From positions 242,237 through 306,236 of the forward strand of contig NZ_PVEP01000005.1 of assembly GCF_002973535.1 (NCBI RefSeq): a stretch of 64,000 nucleotides of DNA, in the 5' to 3' direction. The DNA is from Albidovulum denitrificans. Its GTDB lineage: Bacteria > Pseudomonadota > Alphaproteobacteria > Rhodobacterales > Rhodobacteraceae. Position numbers and translations under genes: made by a program. Shown piece by piece: positions 1 to 7,361 of this stretch; the stretch's first letter is position 1, and each line of letters starts with the position of its first letter. Under the pieces are notes generated by a model. The model saw only the letters and a program-made list of their open reading frames with translations. It was not told where the DNA came from and did no database searches.

Positions 1-1
1 C

Positions 2-268
2 GATCCCGTCGAGAAGAAACCCGCCGCCGCGACCGATAAGGCCGCCGAGAAGAAGCCTGCCGCGAAGAAGAAGCGGGAGATCGAGGTCCTGCGCGTCGTC
101 GGGCCGGAAATTGGCCGCCGCCGCGCTGGCCATGCCTTCGGCAAGGCCGAGGTCGAACTCCGCGTCGAGGACCTGACCGACGCCCAGGTCGCCGCGATCC
201 AGTCTGACCCGCTGCTGGTCTCCACGATCGAGACCCGGAGCGAGGACGTTGAAGCCGAGGACGCCTGA
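2..268 (+). CDS. Mu gp35-like prophage head protein (5' end outside window)
   Basis: The frame is open from the left edge to a TGA at 266-268, giving the last 88 residues. After a Lys/Ala/Pro-rich stretch comes a compact segment containing [19 protein letters not shown] and then VEDLTDAQVAAIQSDPLLV. This resembles the FluMu N-terminal domain of Mu-like gp35 proteins, which lie just after the major head subunit. The next gene is a clear gp36 homologue, which supports the call. The function of gp35 is not established; it is a small head-region protein. The true start is not visible. Confidence 0.6.
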   Translation, partial: DPVEKKPAAATDKAAEKKPAAKKKREIEVLRVVGPEIGRRRAGHAFGKAEVELRVEDLTDAQVAAIQSDPLLVSTIETRSEDVEAEDA

Positions 269-383
269 GCGTCCCCGGCGGGGAATGCACCCCGAGCGAG
301 GGCATTGATCCGCAGGCGTTTCCGGGGGCGCGCATGCGGGGAGCCAGACGGCCCCCGGACCCATAGGTCCAAGGTGAACGCCC

Positions 384-812
384 GTGCCCTACACCACCCT
401 CGCAGATCTGACGGCCCGGTTCGGTGATCGCATGCTCGTCGCCCTGACGGATCGGGGTGAGATGTCCACCGGCGCCATCGACACCTCCGTGGTCGACAAG
501 GCGATCGCCGACGCCGATGCCGTCATCGATGGCTATGTCGCTGGCCGCTACCAGACCCCCGTCACCCCCGTGCCCGCGATCCTGGGCGATATCGCCGGTT
601 CGATCGTCATCTGGAAGCTGCATGTCGGTGCGCCGGATCCGAAGGTCGAGGCCGATTACAAGGAAGCGCTGCGCGCGCTGCGCGATATCGCGGCCGGTGT
701 CATCACGCTGGCGTCGGCCGGGACACCCTCGGTCGAAAAGGGCGGCAGCGGCGTCCAGGTGACGGATCGCGAACGGCCCTTCACCGCCGACAACCTCAAA
801 GGCTTCATCTGA
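384..812 (+). CDS. Mu gp36-like protein (DUF1320)
   Basis: A 142-residue protein beginning MPYTTLADLTARFG with the usual family pattern of a short helical protein (GYVAGRYQTP, then a helix around KVEADYKEALRALRDIAAG). Full length for DUF1320, the family of Mu gp36, a head completion or connector-region protein. The start is a GTG at 384 preceded by AAGGTG at a normal distance; no ATG fits the conserved N-terminus. It follows the gp35-like gene after 115 bp and abuts the gp37-like gene, which starts at 812, inside this gene's stop codon. The gp35-36-37 order is the standard Mu-like head-tail junction block. Confidence 0.8.
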   Translation: MPYTTLADLTARFGDRMLVALTDRGEMSTGAIDTSVVDKAIADADAVIDGYVAGRYQTPVTPVPAILGDIAGSIVIWKLHVGAPDPKVEADYKEALRALRDIAAGVITLASAGTPSVEKGGSGVQVTDRERPFTADNLKGFI

Positions 813-1249
813 TGGACGCGGTCACCTTCATCCGCGATCGGATCGGAGCCGAGGTCCCGACGCTGACAGGTCGTATCGAGGGCGCCATGGCTTTCGCCGA
901 GCTGATGCGCCAGAACTCGCTGCCGCAGGTCACGCCGGCTGCTTTCGTGCTGCCTCTCGGGCTGCAGGGCGGCGCCGTCGATGCGGTCACCGGCATCTTC
1001 CGTCAGGAGGTGCGCGAGATCGTCGGCGTGATGCTGGTCCTGCGCTCCTTCAGCCGCACGGGCGACAAGGCGATCCCCGAGCTTGAAGAGCTTATCGACG
1101 CGGTCGTGAACGCCGTCGCGGGGATCGAGCTGCCCGGTGCGACCGGCGTCTTCTCCCTCGCGCGCGGCTCGATCGTCAGCATGACCGCCGGGACGATTGT
1201 CTACCAGCTCGAGTTCCAGCTCTCCGATCAACTGAGGATCCTGACATGA
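812..1249 (+). CDS. Mu gp37-like tail terminator/connector protein
   Basis: A 145-residue protein, MDAVTFIRDRIGAEVPTLTGR at the N-terminus and ending in a short beta-rich segment (GTIVYQLEFQLSDQ). Position directly after gp36, size and the pattern of a probable tail-completion protein (N-terminal helix, then strands ending in the read-out of a soluble alpha/beta fold) fit the Mu gp37 group. The ATG overlaps the gp36 stop, and the stop overlaps the next ATG (ATGA at 1246-1249), so translation is probably coupled along this block. The exact role is inferred from position. Confidence 0.6.
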   Translation: MDAVTFIRDRIGAEVPTLTGRIEGAMAFAELMRQNSLPQVTPAAFVLPLGLQGGAVDAVTGIFRQEVREIVGVMLVLRSFSRTGDKAIPELEELIDAVVNAVAGIELPGATGVFSLARGSIVSMTAGTIVYQLEFQLSDQLRILT

Positions 1250-1374
1250 CCGACAAGCCGCTGTCCCTGCCGTCCTCCGGCGGCAGCTACATCCGCGACG
1301 ATAAGGGCGCGCTGAAGCCTGCCCCGAAGAAGCCCGTCAAGGGCGCCACCAAGCCGACCGTGAAGGAGGGCTGA
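1246..1374 (+). CDS. small gp38-position prophage protein (42 aa)
   Basis: A 42-codon gene that starts inside the stop of the gp37-like gene (ATGA) and ends one base before the tail tube start codon at 1376. Its product has GSYIRDDKGALKPAP followed by a Lys/Pro-rich tail. Mu-like phages carry a small basic protein here (DUF2635/gp38 group, typified by an RDP-x-TG-x-LP motif), and RDDKGALKP resembles that pattern. The tight packing argues that it is translated. Function unknown. Confidence 0.6.
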   Translation: MTDKPLSLPSSGGSYIRDDKGALKPAPKKPVKGATKPTVKEG

Positions 1375-1375
1375 C

Positions 1376-2314
1376 ATGCCGACCCCGCTGAAGTGGAACC
1401 GCAAGACGCTCCTGTTCGCGATCGAGAGCACCTATGGCACGGACGAAAACCCCGATGCCGCGACCGATGCCATCCTTGCGCAGAACGTGCAGCTCTCCCC
1501 GATGGAGGGGCAGGACGAGAGCCGGGAGCTGGAGCTGACGACGCTCGGCGCCCAGCCGACGATCCCGACCGGGATCCACGCCAAGTTGTCGTTCGACGTC
1601 GAACTGGCGGGCTCCGGCGCGGCCGGGACACCGCCCGCCTATGGGCCGCTCTTGCGCGGCTGCGCCGTGGCCGAGACGATCGTCGCCGCGACCTCGGTCA
1701 CCTACAACCCGGTCTCCGACGCGCATGAGAGCGGGACCTTCTACCTCTGGATTGAAGGTACCCTTTACGCCCTCGTCGGATCGCGCGGGACCGCGACCAT
1801 CCGCATCGAGGCGCAGAAGGTGCCGAAGATCTCGTTCACCTTCACCGGCCTCTTCGTGGCGCCCTCGGCCGTCGTGCAGGCATCGCCGACGCTGACCTCC
1901 TGGCAGAAGCCGGTCGTCGCCACCTCGGTCAACACGCCGGTCTTCACCATCGGCGGCACCTCGTTGGTGCTGCGCAGCTGCGAGTTCGACCTGGGCAACG
2001 AGGTTGTCGGCCGCTTCCTGATCGGGGCGGAGAACATCCTGATCACCAACAAGGCCGAGAAGATCGCCTGCACCATCGAGGCGGTGCCGCTGGCGACGCT
2101 TGACCCCTACGGGCTGGCGCTCGCCCAGACCACCCAGCCGCTCGTCCTGCAACACGGCACCGTCGCCGGTCACAAGGTCGGTCTGAACGTGCCGCTGGCG
2201 CAGATGCAGCGTCCGGCCGGCCTAAACCAGCAGCAAGGCATCGTCGAATGGCCGCTGTCGCTCGTGCCGCAGGTGAACGCGGGCAACGACCAGTGGACCC
2301 TGACGCTTACCTGA
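1376..2314 (+). CDS. phage tail tube (major tail) protein
   Basis: A 312-residue protein beginning MPTPLKWNRKTLLFAIESTYG. The E-x-TYGTDENP opening and the following beta-rich body (LSFDVELAGSG, ATIRIEAQKVPKISFTFTG) are typical of siphophage tail tube proteins of the B3/D3112 and alphaproteobacterial groups. Tail tube subunits stack as rings around the tape measure protein, so its place just before the chaperone and tape measure genes fits. The start has AAGGAGG at 1363-1369 as a strong ribosome binding site, as expected for a highly expressed structural gene. Confidence 0.8.
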   Translation: MPTPLKWNRKTLLFAIESTYGTDENPDAATDAILAQNVQLSPMEGQDESRELELTTLGAQPTIPTGIHAKLSFDVELAGSGAAGTPPAYGPLLRGCAVAETIVAATSVTYNPVSDAHESGTFYLWIEGTLYALVGSRGTATIRIEAQKVPKISFTFTGLFVAPSAVVQASPTLTSWQKPVVATSVNTPVFTIGGTSLVLRSCEFDLGNEVVGRFLIGAENILITNKAEKIACTIEAVPLATLDPYGLALAQTTQPLVLQHGTVAGHKVGLNVPLAQMQRPAGLNQQQGIVEWPLSLVPQVNAGNDQWTLTLT

Positions 2315-2324
2315 GGAGACAGCC

Positions 2325-2684
2325 ATGTTTGAAATCATCGAGGATCCTCAGTTCGTGGAGGATGTGCGCGTCGACGTTCCCGACGGCGAGGGCTGGCGTA
2401 AGGACGTCCTGCGCACCCGGTTCCGGGCGATCCCGGTCTCCGAGATGGAGGAGCTGGAGAACAGCGGCGGCGCCAAGGCCGTCCTCGATCGCATCGTCGT
2501 GTCCTTCGAGCAGCTCGTCGATCGGGACAAGAAGCCCGTCGATGGCGCCGGGGAGTGGCGCACGAAACTGCTGGAGTTCGCCTTCGTCCGCTCGGCCATC
2601 ATCCGCCACTACTACGTCGCCTCGGCGGGGCTCCGCTCGGGAAACTCCGCGAGTTCGGCCGCGCCTGGGCTCGCGCCGAACTGA
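2325..2684 (+). CDS. tail assembly chaperone, unshifted product (G-like)
   Basis: A 119-residue product with good ribosome binding site GAGGAGACAGCC before ATG at 2325. It lies between tail tube and tape measure genes, where siphophages encode the G/GT chaperones that bind the tape measure protein during tail assembly. The body (FRAIPVSEMEELENSGG, FEQLVDRDKKPVDG) resembles alphaproteobacterial tail chaperones. The last 12 residues after the slippery heptamer at 2639-2645 are low-complexity Ser/Ala, as expected for the non-shifted end. No homology search was possible, so the family name rests on position and on the frameshift. Confidence 0.75.
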   Translation: MFEIIEDPQFVEDVRVDVPDGEGWRKDVLRTRFRAIPVSEMEELENSGGAKAVLDRIVVSFEQLVDRDKKPVDGAGEWRTKLLEFAFVRSAIIRHYYVASAGLRSGNSASSAAPGLAPN

Positions 2685-2986
2685 ACGGAGCCTCTAACGA
2701 TGAAGCCGCGCGCGATGCAGAGATGTTCGGACTGGAGCCGCCCCCGGCTCCGCCGCGCTTTGCCCTCTGGGCAGAGCATCTCGCCGTCGCGCGCGCCTTC
2801 CTCTCGATCGACACGCAATGGCGGGTCGCTTCGGGAGGGTTCGGCATGGCGGTGATCGGCCTCGACTATACCGGCGTCAGGTCAGGTCTTCGTGCTGCCG
2901 GTATCCGGCTGGACCCGGCAGGATGGGATGACCTCCGCACGATCGAGAGCGCCGCGATCCGCGCGATGAACGAGGCCCAGTCATGA
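2325..2986 (+). CDS. tail assembly chaperone, -1 frameshift fusion (GT-like, DUF1799 C-terminus)
   Basis: If ribosomes slip by -1 on GGGAAAC (2639-2645), codon 107 (AAC) is followed by CTC at 2645 and the fusion continues as LREFGRAWARAELNG to a TGA at 2984-2986, about 220 residues in total. The downstream part has the DUF1799/T-like pattern (FALWAEHLAVARAFL, TQWRVASGGFGMAVIGLDY). This T part has no convincing start codon or ribosome binding site of its own; the first ATG in its frame (2555) lies deep inside the G gene. Lambda G/GT works the same way. Its stop overlaps the tape measure ATG at 2983. Confidence 0.8.
2639..2645 (+). promoter_or_regulatory. programmed -1 ribosomal frameshift site
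   Basis: The heptamer is G GGA AAC in the reading frame of the upstream chaperone gene, exactly the X-XXY-YYZ form needed for simultaneous slippage of the Gly and Asn tRNAs. The -1 frame is the one that carries the DUF1799-like domain, and the unshifted frame stops 36 bases downstream. GC-rich sequence after it could form a stimulatory stem, but I did not identify a definite one. Confidence 0.8.
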
Positions 2987-5595
2987 CGGCCGGGTCATTC
3001 AACGTCTCGATGCTGCTGACGGCCGATGCGAGCCGGGCGAAGGCTGAGCTGGCCTCCACCACCGCCGCCGTGTCCAAGACGAAAGCTGAGGTCGCGGGCC
3101 TCGGTCAGCAGAGTGCTGCGACCGATGCTCAGATCGCGGGGCTGCAGGCCGAGCTTGGCCGCATGCGCGCGCAACTCGACGCGGTCGTGCTGGCGGAGGC
3201 GAAGGCATCGAGCGCCGCCGAGGCATTGACTGCGAAGGTCGCGCAGCTGGAGGCCGCGCTTGGCAGGGGTGGCGGGCGAAGCGGTGGACGCGGCGCGGCT
3301 GGCGCGACATCGAACCTGGTGGCGCAGTTCAACGACGTTGGCCAGATGCTCATCGCGGGTCAGTCACCGCTTCTTCTGGCTGCACAGCAGGGCACCCAGA
3401 TCAGCCAGGTGCTCGGTCCGCTCGGGGCGCGGGGCGCGGTCCAGGCGCTTAGCGGCGCATTCCTCGGGATGCTGAACCCCGTGAACTTCGCGGTCTTTGG
3501 CGCGGTGGCGGCACTCGGCCTTCTGGGCGGTGCGCTGCGTGGTGTCTTCGGCGATGCGAAGTCCGTCGAGGATGCGATCGGCGAGCTCGCCGATGCAACG
3601 AAGAGCTGGCAGCAAGAGGCGAAGATCGGCAATGCCGAACTCGCCCGCATGTTCGGCGACGTGACCCCGGAGATCGTCGAGCTTCAGAGGCAGATCACCG
3701 AGCTGTCGCTGGTCGAACTGCTTCTGAAGGCCGCTGATGCGACCGACACGCTCGGGAGCAGGTTCGACAACCTCTTCGGCAAGATTTCCCAAAGCCAGAT
3801 CGCGGACCTGCTCAACGTCCCCCTGTCGCGCCAGGTGACCGGGAAGGACGGTTTCCGCTCGCAGCAGATCGATCCGACGGTGCAGCAGTTCAAGGGTTCC
3901 CTCGAAACGCTCAATCAGTCGACCGATCTAAGCGATCAGATCGCCGCATTGCGGTCGATGCGGGAGCTGATCCTGCAATCGGCTGGCGGCATTCGTGGCA
4001 TGAGCGATGAGCAGAGGGAGTACTTCAAGCTCGTCCGCGCGCTAGAAGCCCAGCTCCTTGCTGCGAAGGCTGCTCAGGAGGGGATTGGCTCTGCGCAACA
4101 GATCGCCCAGGCCTGGGGCGAGAAGACCCTTTCCGACCTGCGCAGCGAGGCGGAGATCCGCAATGTCATCCGGGCGTTCGGCGAGGACAGCGTCGAGGTG
4201 GTCCGCGCGCGCTTCCAGGCCGAGCGTCAGGCCTTCGAGGCCCTGCTGGCCAGCAAGGATGTCACAGGCCAGTTGCGCGATGACCTCATCGCCGCGTGGG
4301 ACGCGGCCAACGGAACCGATACCGGGCTGAAAGGCATGCTCGCCTCCTTCCTCGATGTCGTCGGGGCGAGCGATGATACCCGCCGCGCGGTCGAGGATGC
4401 CTGGGACGCGATCACCGGCGCCACCGGCGCGACCAACGTCTGGGCCAGTGCCATGGCCGGGGTCGCGGCGCATGTGCGTGGTATCGGTGCAGCGCTCGCA
4501 TCGCTTGGAAAGACGAACATCGCAAATGCTGCGAAGCAGGTCGAGATTGATGCGCTGAAGGCAGGCAAATCGGCGGCGGACGCCCGGCGCGCCGTTCTGG
4601 AAAGCGAGATCCGGGCGGAGGGCAAGGTCCTCGAAGAAAATGCCAAGAACCGCGCTCAGGCGCTCATTGTTCGCTCCGACACCGAGGCCAAGCTGCGCGG
4701 CCTGGCACTCGACAAGGAAATCGCCGACTTGCGCACGGCGGCGACTAAGCGTGAGCAGGCCGCCAATCGTGGCGCCTCCGCCAGCCGCAAGCAGACCGAG
4801 CGCGCCCAGAAGTACATCGCCAGCCTTCAGGACGAGCTCGACATCCTGCGCGAAACCGACCCTGTGCAGAAGGAGATGATCCGCAACCGGGTGGCGCTTG
4901 CCGGGGCGACCGAAGAGGAGCGGAAGAAGGTCGAGGATCTGATCCGCACGAAGCAGCGTGAGGAGAAGGCCCAGAAGCAGGCGCAGGAGGCATGGGACTT
5001 CGCGAAGAGCACCGCCTACGACGCGCTCGAAACATTGATCCTTCAGGGCGGCAAAGCCAGCGAGGTCATGTCGAACCTCGCGGCGGCAATCGCCAAGGCT
5101 CTCCTGCAATCGGCGCTGCTCGGTACCGGGCCGCTGGCGGGCATCTTCGGCGGTCAGGGCACGGGTCTGTTCGACGTGATCGGCGGCGCGCTCGGGATCC
5201 CCGGTGTCCCGGCGAAAGCGGATGGCGGCTTGATGGTCGGCCCCGGCGGGCCGCGCGAAGACAAGATCCTCGCCCGTCTCTCGAATGGCGAATTCGTGGT
5301 CAACGCAGCGGCGACGGCCCGGCACCGCCCGCTCCTGGAACAGATCAACCGTGCGCCGGCCTTTGCCAATGGCGGCTTCGTCGGTGGTGGCGGCGCGACC
5401 GCCGCCTTCGGCCAGGGCGGTCGTGGCCCGATCGAGATCATGCTGACGCTGAGCGACGATATCAACGCCCGCATCGTCAAGGTCTCCGAAGGTGTCAGCG
5501 TTCGCACCGTAAAGGCCGGGCTGCAGCATTACGATGCCAAGGTGCTGCCGGTCAGCCTGCAGAAGGTCCAGGGCGATCCCCGGAGGGTGGGCTGA
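2983..5595 (+). CDS. tail tape measure protein
   Basis: An 870-residue protein that sets tail length. The first about 110 residues are Ala/Lys/Glu-rich coiled coil (LQAELGRMRAQLDAVVLAEA). Residues 150-190 include a hydrophobic stretch (LNPVNFAVFGAVAALGLLGG), the middle is helical with Q-rich heptads, and the C-terminal third has the Gly-rich GPREDKILARLSNGEFVVNAA motif common in lambda-like tape measure proteins. At roughly 0.15 nm per residue this would predict a tail near 130 nm, an inference from other siphophages. The start overlaps the chaperone stop (ATGA) and the stop overlaps the next start. Confidence 0.85.
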   Translation: MTAGSFNVSMLLTADASRAKAELASTTAAVSKTKAEVAGLGQQSAATDAQIAGLQAELGRMRAQLDAVVLAEAKASSAAEALTAKVAQLEAALGRGGGRSGGRGAAGATSNLVAQFNDVGQMLIAGQSPLLLAAQQGTQISQVLGPLGARGAVQALSGAFLGMLNPVNFAVFGAVAALGLLGGALRGVFGDAKSVEDAIGELADATKSWQQEAKIGNAELARMFGDVTPEIVELQRQITELSLVELLLKAADATDTLGSRFDNLFGKISQSQIADLLNVPLSRQVTGKDGFRSQQIDPTVQQFKGSLETLNQSTDLSDQIAALRSMRELILQSAGGIRGMSDEQREYFKLVRALEAQLLAAKAAQEGIGSAQQIAQAWGEKTLSDLRSEAEIRNVIRAFGEDSVEVVRARFQAERQAFEALLASKDVTGQLRDDLIAAWDAANGTDTGLKGMLASFLDVVGASDDTRRAVEDAWDAITGATGATNVWASAMAGVAAHVRGIGAALASLGKTNIANAAKQVEIDALKAGKSAADARRAVLESEIRAEGKVLEENAKNRAQALIVRSDTEAKLRGLALDKEIADLRTAATKREQAANRGASASRKQTERAQKYIASLQDELDILRETDPVQKEMIRNRVALAGATEEERKKVEDLIRTKQREEKAQKQAQEAWDFAKSTAYDALETLILQGGKASEVMSNLAAAIAKALLQSALLGTGPLAGIFGGQGTGLFDVIGGALGIPGVPAKADGGLMVGPGGPREDKILARLSNGEFVVNAAATARHRPLLEQINRAPAFANGGFVGGGGATAAFGQGGRGPIEIMLTLSDDINARIVKVSEGVSVRTVKAGLQHYDAKVLPVSLQKVQGDPRRVG

Positions 5596-6248
5596 TGCTG
5601 ATATTTCCCCTCTCTCTGGCCGATTTCTGGGATGAGTTGCTGGTCTCCTCGATGACCTTCGACCCGATCGAGCAAGTGGAAAGCTCGGGCGTCGCGTCCG
5701 GCAAGCTCCTGACCCGCGAGGTCGGCCCGACGCTCTGGCGCGGGTCGGTCACGCTGGCGAAGCTGACACCGGCCGAGGCGGCCGATCTCGCGCCGCTCCT
5801 CAACCTCGCGCGCAGCAATGGCGCCTCGTTCCTGGTCTGCGATCTGAACCGGCCCTACCCGGCGCTTGACCCGACCGGCAACGCGCTTGGCGCGGCGAGC
5901 GTCACCGTGTCGGGCATCAACGTGTCGCGGCGCGGGATCACGCTGACCGGGCTGCCGCCGAACTATCCGCTCAGCCGCGGCGACCTGATCGGGGTACGCT
6001 ACGGCAGCGGCCCGGTCCGCTACGACCTCCACCGCATCGTCGTGCCATCGAGCGCCGACGTGACCGGCGTGACCGGCTGGAACGAGGTGACGCCGCCCGT
6101 CGCCTCCGGCCTGTCGGTCGGCGACCCGGCCGAGCTTGCCCGCCCGACGGTCGAGGCGAAGGTCGTGCCGGGATCGGTCCAGTCCGGGTCCCGCCGCAGC
6201 GGCATGGTCGAGGGCGGCGGCTTTTCTTTCGTGCAGACGCTGGGGTGA
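5595..6248 (+). CDS. distal-tail-position minor tail protein
   Basis: A 217-residue beta-rich protein starting MLIFPLSLADFWDELLV at an ATG that overlaps the tape measure TGA. It occupies the slot directly after the tape measure gene, where siphophages have the distal tail protein and where the gene transfer agent has its gp12. The N-terminal half (TLWRGSVTLAKLTPAEAADL) and central NRPYPALDPTG segment suggest a tail-tip ring protein. I do not recognise a named family with certainty. Co-translated with the following hub gene after 4 bases. Confidence 0.6.
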   Translation: MLIFPLSLADFWDELLVSSMTFDPIEQVESSGVASGKLLTREVGPTLWRGSVTLAKLTPAEAADLAPLLNLARSNGASFLVCDLNRPYPALDPTGNALGAASVTVSGINVSRRGITLTGLPPNYPLSRGDLIGVRYGSGPVRYDLHRIVVPSSADVTGVTGWNEVTPPVASGLSVGDPAELARPTVEAKVVPGSVQSGSRRSGMVEGGGFSFVQTLG

Positions 6249-6252
6249 CCTG

Positions 6253-6930
6253 ATGAGAACGCTTTCCGCACCTCTCGCCGCTTTCCTCGCCGCCCGGCCC
6301 GGCGCGATCCGGGTCAACACGCTGGTCTGGATCACGGCGCGCAACCGCAGCACCGGGGCGAGCGAGGCGCTTGGGCTCTGGAATGGCCGCGACAACCAGG
6401 GCTTTGATATCGGCGGCACGATCCGCGACTACGTCGCCGCTGGCAGCCTGCTGGGCCTTGACCGGATCACCTATGGCACCGGCCTGCAGGTCAGGATGCA
6501 CACGATCACCCTGTCGGCGATCTCGCCCGAGGTGGAGCAGGCTGTGCGCGGCTATGACGCGCGCCTGGCGCCGGTCGAGGTGCATGGCGTCGTCTTCGAT
6601 CCGGTCACCAACACCATGGTCGGGTCGCCCTGGCTCGCGCTGCGCGGCTGGGTGGACGAGGTCGAGATCCGCACCCCGGCCGTGGGCGACGAAGGCGGGA
6701 TCGACCTGCGCATCGCCTCGGCCGCGCGGGCGCTGACGCGCACCCTGTCGCTCAAGCGCGGCGATGGCAGCCACCAGCTGCGCGGCGGCGATCGGTTCCG
6801 CCGGTACGCCGAGATTTCCGGTACCGCGACCGTGGCTTGGGGCGAGAACGGTCCCCAGCGGGTTCCGTCGCCGCCCTCCACCCCGGTCCAGCTGCCCTAT
6901 GGCGGCGTCGTTAGGAGGGGGGGGCTGTGA
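6253..6930 (+). CDS. tail tip hub protein, position of gene transfer agent gp13
   Basis: A 225-residue protein. I chose ATG at 6253 (MRTLSAPLAAFLAARPG) because it follows the previous stop by four bases; a longer frame from 6136 would overlap the previous gene and has Arg/Pro-rich shadow sequence. The body (TLVWITARNRSTG, GFDIGGTIRDYVAAG, VEVHGVVFDP) is consistent with DUF2163-type hub N-terminal proteins found before the NlpC/P60-like gene in alphaproteobacterial siphophages, but the match is by order and general pattern only. Confidence 0.55.
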   Translation: MRTLSAPLAAFLAARPGAIRVNTLVWITARNRSTGASEALGLWNGRDNQGFDIGGTIRDYVAAGSLLGLDRITYGTGLQVRMHTITLSAISPEVEQAVRGYDARLAPVEVHGVVFDPVTNTMVGSPWLALRGWVDEVEIRTPAVGDEGGIDLRIASAARALTRTLSLKRGDGSHQLRGGDRFRRYAEISGTATVAWGENGPQRVPSPPSTPVQLPYGGVVRRGGL

Positions 6931-7361
6931 CCCCTGTCGTCCGTCTTCCGCATTGGCGCAGCGCGCTTTCAAAGTGCATTGAAGAAGCCCTTCAACGCCC
7001 GTTTGAATGGGGGCAGCACGACTGCGCGCTCTTCGCGGCCGACGCGGTGCTGGCGATGACCGGGGTTGATCCGGCCGAGGGCTGGCGCGGGCGGTACAGC
7101 ACCCCGCGCGGCGCAATCAGGGTCCTTCGTCAGGATGGCCATGACGATCACATCGCCTATGCGGAAGGGTACCTTCCCGAGGTGCATCCGGCCCGTGCGG
7201 CGATGGGTGACATCATGGTGGTGGAGACGCCGGAGGGCGCGGCCCTTGGCGTCGTGACTGGCGCGGTGGTCGCGGTACCCGGTGATGACGGTCTTCGGTT
7301 CGTGTCGCGCATCCTGGCATTCCGGGCCTTCCACGTTCCGTTTGCAGGGGAGGTCGTCTGA
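6927..7361 (+). CDS. DUF6950 family, NlpC/P60-like tail protein
   Basis: A 144-residue protein with FEWGQHDCALFAADAVLAMTG near residue 30 and GWRGRYSTPRGAIRVL after it. The DC-x-LF motif and the GDIMVVE segment are shared with the DUF6950 group, which resembles NlpC/P60 cysteine peptidases and sits before the J-like gene in many phages of this lineage. It may cut peptidoglycan during DNA entry, but I see only the candidate Cys and cannot confirm a complete catalytic triad. GTG start at 6927 is preceded by a strong AGGAGGGG site and overlaps the previous stop. Confidence 0.65.
   Translation: MTPVVRLPHWRSALSKCIEEALQRPFEWGQHDCALFAADAVLAMTGVDPAEGWRGRYSTPRGAIRVLRQDGHDDHIAYAEGYLPEVHPARAAMGDIMVVETPEGAALGVVTGAVVAVPGDDGLRFVSRILAFRAFHVPFAGEVV

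Noticed and set aside
3364..5529. Long minus-strand frames inside the tape measure gene (for example 4042-5529)
   Set aside because: Arg/Gly/His-rich shadow translations of a GC-rich coding strand; the plus-strand product has clear tape measure features and overlapping starts and stops.
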